From: Datisca glomerata
Taxonomy: Eukaryota > Streptophyta > Magnoliopsida > Cucurbitales > Datiscaceae
Direction of reading: 5' to 3'
NCBI GenBank assembly: GCA_003255025.1
Contig: QANY01009317.1
Span: forward strand, 496,001 to 560,000
Length of the DNA stretch: 64,000 nt
Part shown: one piece after another, positions 1 through 10,997 of the stretch
Numbering within the stretch: the first letter of the stretch is position 1
Layout: the number at the start of each line of letters is the position of its first letter
Notes under the pieces: model-generated
What the model was told of the DNA's origin: nothing
What the model saw: only the letters and a program-made list of their open reading frames with translations
Database searches by the model: none
Program-made: the position numbers and the translations under genes

Positions 1-12
1 AAAGGGCGGTTA

Positions 13-291
13 TCAACTATCCTCTTTGTTAGAAAGGATGGGTGCAAGGTAATAACTATTATTCCTATATTTGACTATATAACAGTGATGGAGTTCATCT
101 ACTCCTAAGTCTAAATTATGCCTCCTACTCAAGGCTTCAAAACCAAAGAGAATCCTATACGAACTAGGAGTAAATTGAGAAGGAGCTAAACCTACAGTGT
201 GGAAAAATTCCTGTAAGAAGGGGAAAAGGGAAGTTTGAGACCTAAGACTATACACATTGGACTTAGAGTTATCTGGTAAGGAGGAGAACAT
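13..291 (-). pseudogene. Retrotransposon gag-like fragment, family uncertain
   Basis: A 92-codon minus-strand reading frame. It contains a run resembling PSQFTPSSYRILFGFEAL, which recalls the N-terminal part of plant 'putative gypsy-type transposon' proteins (L-x-PSQ-x-xPxx-(W/Y)-x-x-L-x-x-F). The frame starts with ATG near 291 and stops at 13, far shorter than such proteins. No partner domain (protease, RT, integrase) is seen beside it. It could equally be an unrelated open frame. The assignment is a weak motif impression. Confidence 0.3.
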
Positions 292-2519
292 GGTATTCTA
301 GTGGCGTTACTCTCTACTAACCTGTAATGGACATCCGAGGGAAAAGCATCCCGGTAAGAGGCTATGAAACGGTCGAGTTCCCTCTTAGGATCTGACTAAG
401 GGGACATTAGGCCTGAAAATAGTTTCTTCTTCCACAGTAGAAGGAGAAAAATGAAAAAGAGGGATCGAAGAAGAATAAAAAATGCGAGGAAGAAAAACCC
501 TTACTGGAATAAAGGTTGCAAGTAAGAAAAATAATGAAATGATATAGCCCTCCTTTAATAGGCAGCGAACTCCAAAGAGATGTCAAAAATGTCTAATTCT
601 AAAAAGATGAGGTGAAAAGACAATCAAGATTGATAAGCACGAAATCGAACCGATGTGAGTACGAGCAAATGAGGAAATGCCAATTGACAATAAGGGAAAA
701 AGATATCCTCTAAACTCTCCTTCTCAAGAAAGGGAAGCTGACAACGGGAAGACGTAATGACGGTAAGTCATAATCTAAAGTTTTGAAAGACGAGGCATGG
801 GGGATACATGTGGAAGATCTGAGAGAAATGTTAGTGAGAATGGGGAATGAAGCGTCGCGGCTCACATGTGCGTGTTCCTTTTTGCTTACTTCATTGTTAT
901 TTTTTATGGCGTTAATAATTGCAGGTCTCGGAAAACGGTGTCAAATAGTATAGGAAATCACATCATATCTTCTTTAGAAAGGGGCAATAATCATTGCACC
1001 TCATCAAAATTTTATTTTGTTGAGTGTAATGGGAGGTAAATGAACATGATTAAATATCATAATATGTGAGGCAAGATCTGAACCGTAGGTTCAGATTAAG
1101 AAGAACAACATACCGAGGCCGTGAGATCAATTTAGGCGATTGTGAGAAGGAAATTAATCAGGACACGTGGCAAACTAATACAACAAGTCAGAGGAACGTT
1201 AATCAAGATCATCTAACGAACAAATTTACTCCAATAACTCGAACAGATTTACTCCAATAACTCGAACAGATTTACACAATTTGAGGAATATTGAGCTATT
1301 CCCAAAGTGAAGCCAAATCTTCCCTAAAACGGGAATATCTCCCAATATCATGCCGAAATCCTTAGATATGGGAATTTTCTCCATGATTTTCGTAGTAATT
1401 TCTTACTAAAGACGTGATACAGATTCTATAAAAACTTATAAATAAATGTTGATCAATTATAACATTCATTCATTCATTGAAATCAAATAAAAACTACATA
1501 ATTCATTTGTTCATCGTCTTCATTCTCTCATGCTTTCTATTATTTTTTGTATACGGGAGAAAAAAAAATCTTTTACAAAGTGTTTAAATTTATTTGTCAA
1601 GTTTCTTCTTTGGCAAACGACTAAAACTTCGTTAAAAATAAAGACAACACAGATGTTTCCAGGATAACGAAGCCAGATTCTCAAGCCAGATTTTCCTAAT
1701 ATTGCGGTCCGTATCTCTTTATAGACCAGTTAACATTTTAAATAAGGGTTTCCTTATTTGGCAATATATATGAGGTAATGTTTAGGGATCTAAACCATTA
1801 AATTGTTTTTCAATGATCTAAATTACTCAACAAAAATTTCTAAATTTGAAGTAAAATATAATTTTTATTAACGGTCTAATTGGTAACAAAACCTCTCCTT
1901 AATTTTTCTTTTCCTAAACAAAAGGGAGTCTTCCTAGCTAGCTACAAGTTATACAATACACATATGAAGAAAAATTATAAATAAGGAAAAGAACTTCAAT
2001 TTTAATATGCATGTATGACTACACGCCATATGGCATGTGAAGATGTGCTGTCAATATTTTAGCATATAATTGCTCCTTATTTTTGCTCATCCATCGTGAG
2101 AAATGGAAACCTAACAACGTTAGGCAAAGAAGATTTAGATTGCAGCACTAAAAAAACTTGACAAAATTATTGAAGTATTAGAAATTAGTTGGAGTAATGG
2201 GAGTGGGAATGCTTTGCAGCCTAACTTCAACAATCCCTTTTGTTATTTGGTGGCAAAACCAATTTTTTGTTTTCTATACCACATCAAAAAGAAAGATGAA
2301 GTAGTTCAATTATTTTATACCAACAGCACAAAGATATTTTAAAATTATAATAAATCGACTTCTTCACTATTACCATTCTAATACTTTATTTTTAATATAA
2401 AAAAATATTGTTAATGTCATAAAGATAAATTTTTTTGTCCTCCGAGTTGATTGTGACTTCCAGTGCGTTCCTTACCCAACGACATAACTATATCAAATTG
2501 TATGGCTAACAGAAGAATC
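292..2519. other. No gene seen; probable degenerate retroelement or intergenic DNA
   Basis: I see no convincing coding region on either strand. The only open frame (1066-1260) is short and has no recognisable motif. A TATA-like CTATAAAAAC lies at 1426-1435, followed by an AT-rich stretch and a CATT triplet run, which resembles an LTR promoter or leader. No paired LTR was found. Confidence 0.4.
1225..1270 (+). repeat. 23 bp unit, two perfect tandem copies
   Basis: The unit beginning TTTACTCCAATAACTCG is present at 1225-1247 and again at 1248-1270 with no difference, and the start of a third copy (TTTAC) follows. It looks like a recent slippage duplication. Confidence 0.85.
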
Positions 2520-2771
2520 TCATTGTAAAGGTTTAAATTATTTGAGGATTTGATTGCAACAAATAGACTTAAAAGAACTAAATTGGAATTCAGTAAAAAC
2601 TTGAAATATCAGTGAAGAAATCAATGATCTATATAATAAATAAAGAAGAATTGAGAGAGAGAAAGAATATTGAATAGTATTGTAATATTCAACTTAATTA
2701 TTAATTCAGTCGATAGAAGCTTACACACACTTCAATAAGACAACTAAATCCTGAGTAGTTAACAGACCATT
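2520..2771 (-). mobile_element. Possible start of a copia 3' LTR (minus orientation)
   Basis: Read on the minus strand, this stretch follows the stop codon of the RNase H remnant by about 75 bases and begins TGTTAACTACTCAGG, the usual TG start and position of a 3' LTR. It is AT-rich with a CT-rich run. No second copy of this LTR is present, so the call rests on position and the TGTT start. Confidence 0.3.
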
Positions 2772-2847
2772 CGAATATGAAAGTAAATAAACTATCATAC
2801 AGATACCTGTTATATATAATACTTGCTAATGCGGTTAATATGTCCCT

Positions 2848-3190
2848 TCAACTAAATGGAAGAGAATCTAGCATTAGTTTGAGCCGGATAAAAAGAAATT
2901 TAGAAGAAGAGAGAGGCTTGGTAAACAAGTTAGCTAGTTGCTCTGAAGAAGAAACATAATGAACTTCCATATCTTTCTCGGAGACATTCTCATGAACAAA
3001 GTCAAATTCAAGTTCAATATGCTTCATGCGTGCGCATACGTGGGCGAAACAATGCAGTAGAGGTTACTGCCATTGCAGAAATATTATCATAAAATAGTTA
3101 AGGCGGTGTCAACAGATATACGTAAAGATCAACAAAAAGATGTCACAACCAACATAAATCTGCTACGCTTTTGGCCAAATTCATGTACTC
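2848..3190 (-). pseudogene. Ty1/copia RNase H C-terminus, remnant
   Basis: The minus strand reads HIELEFDFVHENV, then EVHYVSSSEQLANLFTKPL, then a short tail ending at a TGA (complement of 2848-2850). This is the copia RNase H end: the H-I-(E/D) region, the V-x-Y-V-x-(S/T) strand and the Q-L-A-(D/N)-x-(F/L)-TKPL motif. Upstream, to about 3190, fragments of the CDN-x-SA region are visible only with frameshifts. It differs from the copia family of the 2 kb LTRs and more resembles RE1-type elements. It is a broken 3' end with no RT or integrase nearby. Confidence 0.75.
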
Positions 3191-3524
3191 ACCTCTGTTG
3201 AGGACCGAGAAACAAATTAATCAATTCTTTTTAATGAATAAATCTAATCACAATTTCGAATATAAAATTATGGATTAAATAGGAAATCAGACTTTAAATC
3301 ATAGAACTATAATGAAATATATGATCAATCAATATTTATCCAATTTAAAAAAAGGTCAGAAGAAATGGTTCGGTCATCTTATTTTAATTTCTTGAACCAA
3401 GATGAATCAGGATCCTACTGCATATAGATACAAAAGGTCCCATGGGAGCAAGAATTTTCATGAACATTTCATTTTTGTAATGAATATAGTCTGGAATGAG
3501 ATTAAATTACCAATTTGAACATTA
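3191..3524. other. No feature seen between copia remnant and MULE
   Basis: AT-rich sequence with no open frame of note and no recognised repeat. The outer boundary of the MULE is fuzzy here. Confidence 0.4.
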
Positions 3525-3544
3525 TAGTTCGTCATTATTATTAA

Positions 3545-5010
3545 TTTGGTCATCGTATTTTAAAAATTCTTTATTTCATTCTCCAACTTTAGTTAATGTT
3601 TCAGTTTAGTCATTCTCTTAATATCAGTTTGTAAAATTTTAACGGATTTGTTAATGTGACATGTTATGTGCACACTTGTAACACGTGGGTCCCAAAATCA
3701 ATAAAAGAAGATAAATTGATTTTTTACTAAAATGAACCCCTAAACTTACTATTTTGCATAAATAGACCCTATCACTATTTTTTGCTTACCTTGGCCCTGA
3801 TCCCACTTTTCTTTCACTTTTTCACTTTTTCACTATTTCCCCATTGCCCCTCTTACAAGCTGTCTAATCAAATGTCGTGGTCTAATAACTTTACACTCAA
3901 AATCTCCATACCCACCCCATTTCTACTTCTTCATTTTTCATTTTTCTACTTCTTCTTTGTTTTCTTCTTCATTTTCCTCTTCGTTTTCTTCTTCGTCTTC
4001 TTCCTTCTTCCTGCAACAACAAATGATTGTTTGTTCCTGGAACATGTATAAGTTTTGTTTTTTTTTTCTTTCTGGTAATATTTACTTGTCTTCTTCCTTC
4101 TTTCATGGGTTTTTCATTTTCATGAGTTTTCTAGGAATATTTTCTTCTTTCTGGAACGTTGTTTGAAGTTCATTTATTATATAAGATCACTACAAGATGA
4201 TGATGCAATGAAAAACGAGGTCTACACGAGCCTCATGTAGACTACACGAGTACTACACGAGCCTTGTTTAGTCATCATGTAGACTACACTCAGGATACAT
4301 GAGCCCCGTGTAAACCTCGTGTACCCTACACAATCATCATGTACCCTACACAATCATCGTGTAGTGCATCGAGAATTTCTTCAGCAGTTCACGAACATGG
4401 TGTAGCATCTATCACACTACACGATCATCGTGTAGTCCTCGTGCATGACTTATTACAGTACAAATGGTCTACACGATAACTGCACGATGCTCGTGAAGGC
4501 ATCATATACACTACACGATGACTACACGATGCTCATGAAGGCCTCGTGTATACTACATGGTGACTACACGATGCTCATGAAGGCCTCGTGTATACTACAT
4601 GGTGACTACACTATGGCTACACGATCATCGTGTAACATTCCATTTCATTATGTATTGTTCTTGTACTGACTTCCTTCATTGATTATATACAAATATGTTT
4701 GAAGTTTTTGTAATCCATGATGGAGATTGGGTGAAAATGGTATAACACGGTCTTTTAGTGGAGAGAAAACCAAATAATTAGATATATTTACTAACTGCAC
4801 TTACCACGAGCTATTGGGTGTATTACATGAAGAACTCCAAATAGACCCCTCAAAGTATGATATGTCCATGAAATTTCTTTATAGAAGCCATGTCCCATGC
4901 CCTCCTACTGAAATTTTAAAGGATAGAGATCTACAGTTCACTACAGTTCTTTGTAAGGAGAATGGATCAGAATCACTCAGAAGCCCACTACTTGTAAGTA
5001 CCAAGCCAAA
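3545..5010 (+). repeat. MULE left terminal inverted repeat
   Basis: Reverse complementing 12300-13520 gives an extended match to this segment. Outermost is TTTTAAAAATTCTTTATTTC. Then come AACGGATTTGTTAATGTGAC, the CACGTG block near 3684, a TTC-rich tract, a motif array, and finally the 5' coding exon of the transposase (4870-5005). The left copy has about 140 bases near 4740-4870 that the right copy lacks. A terminal repeat of 1.2-1.5 kb that includes coding sequence is unusually long. Confidence 0.8.
4210..4640. repeat. CTACACGATG/CATCGTGTAG array in left TIR
   Basis: Imperfect direct and inverted copies of a motif built on CTACACGATG and its complement. Many copies are changed at the CG steps (TACATGG, TACATGA), as expected from methyl-cytosine decay. 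The inner part reads as near-tandem units of about 50 bp (4490-4620). Confidence 0.85.
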
Positions 5011-5954
5011 TTTTTTTCCATCTCAAAGCTCGGTTCCTCAAACTACAATGTCACAACAACCTTGGGTTCCTCAAACTACATAGTTTTATCAAAGTTGGGT
5101 TCTTAAAACAAAAATGTCACGACAACCTCTACTTGAAAGCATTCCTCGCTTTGAGAGTGTTGATCATTTTGAAAGGAATTATCATGATGATGTTGTTTTT
5201 GGTCATGACGATTATGATGACTTTTTGGATGAGGATGTTGATGTTGATGGAGATGATGATGATGATTTTTATTAGGAGGTGTATGATGATGCAATCCATG
5301 GAGATGACCATGATGAAGCCATCAGTGGAGATGACCATACAACAATTTCAGACTTGAATACTACTCTTGAACCCGTGACCACTTATCCATTTCCATCACA
5401 ACCTCAGGTGAATGAACAACGTCATGGGTCCAGTGAGCAACGGGCTGATTTGAATCAGCTTGTATAGGACATAATAAATATGGATGATTTATACAGTGAT
5501 AAAGTCGAGTTGCTTAAGGTTGCTCGTATGATGGCCATCTAGAGAAATTTTGAGTTTCAGATCTTCAAATTAAAACAGTCAATATTGGTACTTGTATATG
5601 TTAATAAAACATGCCCATGGAGGTTATGTGCGATGAAATTGAAAAATGTCCATACTTCAAAGTTACAAAATTCATCAATACACATACATGCACATTTGAA
5701 GTATTGAGACATGAACACCATCAGGCTGCATATTCATTGATTGGTCATTCTATAAGCTCTAAATATATGGGTGTCAAGTGTATTTATAGGCCAAAAGATA
5801 ATTGAAGATGTTTGGCTTGATTTCAGTGTCAAAATAAGCTACCACAAGGCATGGAGGGCTAAGGAGTATGCATTGCAATTAGTTCGAAGGTCTCCTGAAG
5901 ACAACTATAGGATGCTCCCAACATATTATCACATGTTAGAATAAAAAAATCTGG

Positions 5955-6303
5955 GTACTTATTTTTTATTTTTCCATTAAAATGTCTACAAGAGTACTAC
6001 ACGAGCCTCGTGTATCCATCGTGTATACTACACGATGAGCACACTAACCACGTATAGTCATCATGTAGTATTCATAAAGGGTACATTGACCTCATGTAGT
6101 CATCCTTTACGCTATTTTTCCATCATAATGTCTACACGATGCCTACATTGACCTAGTATAGGAATCTTGTAATCTACATGATGGTTACACGGACCTCGTA
6201 TAGTCATCGTGTAATCTAGATTATTGTTATACAGACCTTGTGTACGCATCTTGTACACTACGCATTATGCCGATTAATACAACAATATTAAATGTTTTTT
6301 CAG
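5955..6303 (+). other. Intron of the MULE transposase gene
   Basis: The donor is CTGG|GTACTT at 5954/5955 and the acceptor is TTTTTTCAG|GGACA at 6303/6304. Joining them restores the glycine of the conserved L-G-T motif (one base before the intron, two after), which ties the exon ending KNLG to the exon starting TTTHIETDEQDHF. Almost the whole intron is filled by the CTACACGATG-type array. Confidence 0.75.
5990..6270. repeat. CTACACGATG-type array inside transposase intron
   Basis: Same motif family as in the terminal repeats, decayed, with alternating orientation (GTGTATCCATCGTGTATAC, CTACACGATGAGCAC and so on). It lies wholly between the splice sites. Confidence 0.8.
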
Positions 6304-7624
6304 GGACAACAACACACATAGAGACCGATGAACAAGATCATTTTAAATGTTTTTCATGGCTCTTGGACCCTCTGTTCATGAATTTTTCAGCTATATACGG
6401 CCTCTCATTGCTGTTGACGCAGCCGCTTTAAAATCCAAATACAAAATGGTATTATTTATTGCAACAACAAAGGATGAGAACAACCAAGTATATCCTATTG
6501 CATTTGGAATTACAGATTCAGAAAATAATGATTCATGAGAATGGTTCTTCCGTAAACTTCACGATGTAATCGATGATCCGGAAGACTTGGTGATTATATC
6601 TGACATGCATACAAAGTATACTAAATGCTGTACATGTTGTCTTTCCCAATACGCATCATGGAGCTTGCATCTTCCATGTGGCTAAAATATCAAATCAATT
6701 TACAAAAGGGAAGATGTGGTCGTATTATTTTTTAAAGCAGCAAAGGTATACCGTCAATCAGAGTTTGATCGACTACTGGCTCATTTTATAGATGCATTTC
6801 TAGATATCTCCCAATAAGTGTCGGTGGGGGAGTTGAGAGGTGGGCATGTTCCCGTTTTGATGGAAGGCGATACAATATAATGACTACAAACATCGCTGAA
6901 TGTTTGAATGAGGTTTTGAAGGATGCAAGAAAGCTTCCCATTACATGCCTTATAGAACATATCCGTGGCATGTTACAACGGTGGTTCTATGAATGACGCG
7001 CGGCTGCCTGTCAAATCACCTCACAGATGACAGATTGGGTAGAGACTGAGCTTAATAAGAAGAATCTTGCATCACATACACTATCATTGTTTCCTTCCGA
7101 TATCCATGAGTTTCGTGTTGCGGGTGGGGGTATGCGAGCAATGGCCAACTTGCATCTTAAAAGTTGTACGTGCAGAAAATTTGATCTTGATCAAATTCCA
7201 TGCGTGCATGCTTTGGATGCATGTCGACATCGTAATATTTCCACATACAGTATGTGTACGAGGTTTTATAAAAATGAGGCTCTAATTGTTGTGTATGCGG
7301 AAACAATACATCCTCTTAGGGATCAAGTAGATTCGACCATTAGCTAGGAGTTTCATGAAAATGTGGTATTGTCACCTATGACGAGATGTCAAAGTGGCAG
7401 ACCTAGGATAGAGAGAACTCCATCTAGAGGTGAGGAAGTAGTGAGAAGGAAGTGTAAACGTTGTGGCAAATTGGCCACAACCGACAAACGTGCAGAAATC
7501 CAATTCCTCTATCTCAACAGTATGAGCAAGCCACTTAAATATAAACAATTACCTTGTATACTTAAATTAAATATTAATATATAAATATACTTGTGTTTGC
7601 TATTTAATAATGTCATAAAGTTTA

Positions 7625-7975
7625 ATAGTGCCCATAAAGTCATCGTGTAGTCTACACTAAGCCTACACGATGCCCGTGAAGTCATCGTGTAGTTTACACT
7701 AAGCCTACATGATGCTCGTGAAGTCATCGTGTAGTTTACACTAAGCTTACACGATGCCCATGAAGTCATCGTGTAGGCTACATAAAGCCCTCATGTACAC
7801 TACACGATGACTGCACTATGTCCGTGAAATCATTTTGTAGTCTACACGATAACTACACGATGCCCGTGAAGTCATCGTGTAGTCTACACTAAGCCTACAC
7901 GATGCCTGTGAAGTCATTTTGTAGTCTACACGATACTCGTGAAGTCATCGTGTAGGCTACATGAAGCTTGCACTA
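7625..7975. repeat. CTACACGATG-type array between the two convergent genes
   Basis: Units of about 50 bp of the form CATCGTGTAG-T-(C/T)TACACTAAGCC, followed by TACACGATGCCCGTGAAGT, repeated several times in tandem. They lie between the transposase end and the end of the minus-strand gene. Confidence 0.85.
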
Positions 7976-8064
7976 AACATATAGTAAATAATTCACATAT
8001 TGAGGGTATAAAATATATCAAAATTATTTAAAACTAAAATAAAAATCCATAAAATATATCAAAA

Positions 8065-9239
8065 TTATTTCAGTTTGACATTGCCACGTGCAAATAACTC
8101 AATTGTAATTCATCTTCGATATACTGGCATTTGTTGTTGAGTTATTTCTTTGAGATTCTTCCCATATGCGAGGGCTTCGACAAATTTAAGGGTGAATACC
8201 CCATAATTGAACCTACAGAAGACATGAAATGTAAAAATATAATTAAATAATATGTATAAAATTTTAAGTGGACTTTTAAAAAAATGTATATTTCACTTAT
8301 CCATTCTCTTGTTGTGGACACTTCATGATCTCATATTTTCACTCATCTTTGAGATTAACCTCATGTCTTCTCTCATATATGTTCATCATTTGAAGAAGCC
8401 GACGGACAATTTTCATGAAAGTTTTCATTATTTAATTTTACAAGGAATGTTGATATGGCGTGTTCGTGGAGTTATAAATACGAATACACTAACCAATCAA
8501 ATCAAGCTCAATCGCAATCCAATGACTGCAGTTCACATTCATTGGAAAGATAACCTTATCCGACTATTCCCAGCTCCTACCAAAATTTATTTGCAAGCCG
8601 AGGACCAGTAACGGAGCTGATCATCAACTTCGATATCCCAGCCCGCGGGATCTTGCTCAAACTCTACCATTCGGCCAGACAGGTTCTCCTGTAATATCAC
8701 GGGAAAAAATTAAATCCTCAACATAAAAAAAATGGTCATGATGACTACACGAAGTCTACACGAGGCCAGTAAAGGGCGCGTGTAGACTACACGAAGTTTA
8801 CATGTAGTCTACACGAGGATCGTAAAGGGCTCTTGTAGACTACACGAAGTCTACACGAGGCCCGTAATGGCTCATATAGACTACACGAAGTCTACACGAG
8901 GCCCGTGAAGGCCTCGTGTGTACTACGGTGAGCTCTTCTTTAAGGTCAAAATCAAATCACCAACAAATCTTACTTACTTGCAGAATCAAATCACCAACAT
9001 TGATTCTAATAAGAGGGTTGTATTCTTGCAAATCCCTGCTCATGAGCTCAAGGTATGCATCGATATGCTGTAATGCAATAAAGATCAGTTAAGATATTTA
9101 TAATTATTTTAAATACCACATTAAAAAAGATTATAAATAACTTCTTACATCTGACTCTAGCCATTGATAAGGTGAAGAGACTAGTTTTTTGAACCAAGTA
9201 AGGTAAATGGTGCAAAATCCAACGTCTACTTTTTCATTT
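8065..9239 (-). pseudogene. ULP1/C48 peptidase domain exons with lost catalytic residues
   Basis: Exon 9239-9149 reads TIYLTWFKKLVSSPYQWLES. Exon 9067-8978 is HIDAYLELMSRDLQEYNPLI followed by RINVGDLILQ, the classic H-I-D segment. Exon 8688-8301 holds VIFPMNVNCSHWIAIELDL with the catalytic His codon at 8522-8524. It also holds IRIYNS, where the catalytic Asp of the Y-D-S motif is Asn at 8471-8473, and the conserved PQQENG. The last exon reads FNYGVFTLKFVEALAYG: the D-C-G-V-F box is N-Y-G-V-F, so the nucleophile Cys is Tyr (8203-8205). The donor after PQQENG is GGATAAGT instead of GG|GTAAGT. An inactive relic. Confidence 0.85.
8735..8930. repeat. CTACACGA-type array in ULP-gene intron
   Basis: Tandem units of roughly 45-50 bp (GTAGACTACACGAAGTCTAC, then ACGAGGCCCGTAA). 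They sit in the minus-strand intron between donor 8977 and acceptor 8689. Confidence 0.8.
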
Positions 9240-9284
9240 CTGTACGACGTAATTATAAATCAAAATTAGGTACATGATTTGATT

Positions 9285-9600
9285 ACTACACGTCGGTTAT
9301 AGGATGTCAGTGTAACCATCGTGTATATTATACGATGGATACACGTAGTCAGTGTAACCATCGTGTAGTATATACGGTGGCTACACATTGTTAGTTTAAC
9401 CATCGTTTAGTATACACGATGGCTAGACGATGTTAGTGTAATCATCATGTATACTACACGATGGCTACAGGAGATCAGTGTAACCATCATGTAGTATACA
9501 CTATGGTTACATGATGTCACTGTAACCATCATGTAGTATACACAATGGCTACACGATGTCAGTCAATGGCTACACGAGGTCACTTTAGCCATCGTGAGAA
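9285..9600. repeat. CTACACGATGG-type array in ULP-gene intron
   Basis: Tandem units near 45 bp (AGTGTAACCATCGTGTAGTA, then TACACGATGGCTACACGATG). They fill the minus-strand intron running from donor 9629 to acceptor 9240. Confidence 0.8.
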
Positions 9601-9629
9601 GAAGTGTACAAGAAAATTACAGAACTTAC

Positions 9630-10646
9630 TTTGCCCTTGGGGATTTGAACCAAACTTTAAAATGGGCTTCATCCTCTGAAAATACATCACCATATGCTTG
9701 GAAATGTTTGATGTCCATTTTTACAACGATATTAGCATTAGCTTTTTTCCTTCGCTACTTCTTCTTTTCCACATTTTCAGTTTCCCAATTAGGTGACTCG
9801 AGGACCCAAGATCTTTTTATCTTCCTCTTATTAAGTTCCCCATGGTGGACGAGATGTTCTTCTCCATTGTTGGACTACTTCGTTGACCGAACTGAATCCT
9901 TCAGTGCAGATATTATTGATGCAACCTTTTGTTTGTTTCTTCTTCTTCTTCTTCTGCTGGTGCTTTATTTTCTTCTTCTTTGTGTATTTATTTTTCTTCT
10001 ATTTTTTCTTCTTTTTCTATTTTTGTTTTTTCTTCTTTTTCTTCTTCTTCTTCTTCCTTTGACTCTTCTTCTTTTTGTTCTTCTTTTGCATCTTCTTCTT
10101 TTTTCCTATCTTCCATCTTTTCACCTTCACATTCCTGCTCCTTATTACCTCCATTCTTTTATTCTTATTCTTCTTCTCTTCCTTCTTCTTCGACCTTCGC
10201 TTCTTCTTTTTCTTCTTCCTTCTCTTCATCTGTTTCTTCTTTATTTTCCTTCTCTCCCACCATCTCCTCTTCTTCTTTCTCTATCATATGTTCTTCTTTT
10301 TCATCCTTCTCTCTTTCTTCTTCTCTTCCTTCTTCGACCTTCGCTTCTTCTTTTTCTTCTTCCTTCTCTTCATCTTTTTCTTCTTATTTTTCCTTATCTC
10401 CCACCATCTCCTCTTGTTCTTTCTCTACCGTATGTTCTTCTTTTTCATCTTCTCTCCTTCTTCATTTATTTCTCTTCCTTCTCAATCCCTATCTCCTGCT
10501 TGTCAGATTAAGGACGGAATGAGTAATCATATAACCTCGATGTTATCAAATGATCCATCAAAATTTTGATTTAGGAAATTGCAAAAGAAATGTCTTATTG
10601 CATGGACAGAATCTTCTTGTCCATTGAAGTGATCTTTTGGTCCATT
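9630..10646 (-). pseudogene. Glu/Lys-rich linker exon with a 48-codon internal duplication
   Basis: The plus strand is a long TTC/CTT tract. Read on the minus strand it is GAA/AAG-rich and encodes a highly charged linker. A 144 bp segment is repeated in tandem, with landmark CGACCTTCGC at 10191 and again at 10335. The exon begins after an AG acceptor at 10648-10647 (NGPKDHFNGQEDS) and ends FKVWFKSPRAK at donor 9629. Such linkers between DUF1985 and the peptidase domain are common. Two TAG stops are present in the part nearest the peptidase domain. Confidence 0.65.
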
Positions 10647-10664
10647 CTAATTAGACATTTTCTC

Positions 10665-10815
10665 AGTGTAATCATCGTGTAGACGATACCATGACTAGAC
10701 GAGATCAGTGTAACCATTGTATAGATTACATGATGACTATACGAGATCAATGTAACCATCATGTAGACTACACGAAGTTAGTGTAACCATCGTTTAGTCT
10801 AAACGAGGTCCGTGT
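10665..10815. repeat. CATCGTGTAG-type array in ULP-gene intron
   Basis: Short array of decayed units (CAGTGTAACCATCGTTTAGT and similar). It fills most of the intron between exon ends 10846 and 10646 of the minus-strand gene. Confidence 0.75.
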
Positions 10816-10997
10816 TCAAGAAGAAGAATATGATTTTGAACATACCTTCTCTCCAACTACTGATCTCGAGAAGCTTTTTCTTCTTCCTCCTCAGTAGGGA
10901 CCAAGAAAAGAACTGTCAACTAAAAATGAAAGAAATATAAATTAGTATATGAGAAAGTAATATATAATTAACTTGTCAACATAATTCACCAACATAC

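Larger units (their letters stand above)
4695..7560 (+). pseudogene. mudrA-like: MuDR-type MULE transposase, decayed
   Basis: Likely start ATG 4695 (MFEVFVIHDGDW, the usual MULE N-terminal strand). Next come an N-terminal domain to about 5010, an Asp-rich linker (5190-5340), and the MuDR N-terminal domain (CPWRLCA at 5609, HTCTFEV near 5690). Then a helix ending YHKAWRAKEYALQLV, an intron (5955-6303), the DDE-type core (AVDAAALKSKYK near 6410; PIAFGI near 6500; IISDMH near 6600; TTNIAECLN near 6890), and an intact SWIM zinc finger C-x-C-x9-C-x-H at 7168-7212. The tail recalls the C-terminal zinc knuckle (CKRCG) but lacks its last ligands. Stops occur at about 4743, 5081, 5273, 5465, 6536 and 6994, and frameshifts near 4750-4810, 5645, 6350 and 6640-6860. 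In life it would cut and paste the element by binding the terminal repeats. The order of domains is normal for the family. Confidence 0.85.

Noticed and set aside
1066..1260. Arg-rich 64-codon frame
   Set aside because: No recognisable domain, and it ends inside a 23 bp tandem duplication. Probably chance.
3782..4166. Plus-strand Phe/Ser-rich frames
   Set aside because: Low-complexity TTC tract in the MULE terminal repeat. The inverted copy at 13020-13150 has the complementary GAA tract, and no domain is present.
4445..4669. Short frames across motif arrays (also 7509-7769, 12602-12784, 20091-20306, 43943-44170)
   Set aside because: Translations of tandem repeats, with no start context or homology. 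The repetition of the peptide follows the DNA repeat.
5103..5357. His-rich and Met-rich frames on both strands
   Set aside because: Shadows of the Asp-rich linker (GAT repeats) of the transposase, which is in frame with the flanking transposase sequence.
9594..10511. Long plus-strand frame of 305 codons, Leu/Phe-rich, like a membrane protein
   Set aside because: It is the complement of the Glu/Lys-rich linker exon. The composition comes from TTC/CTT repeats in all frames, and the minus strand has splice sites and domain partners.
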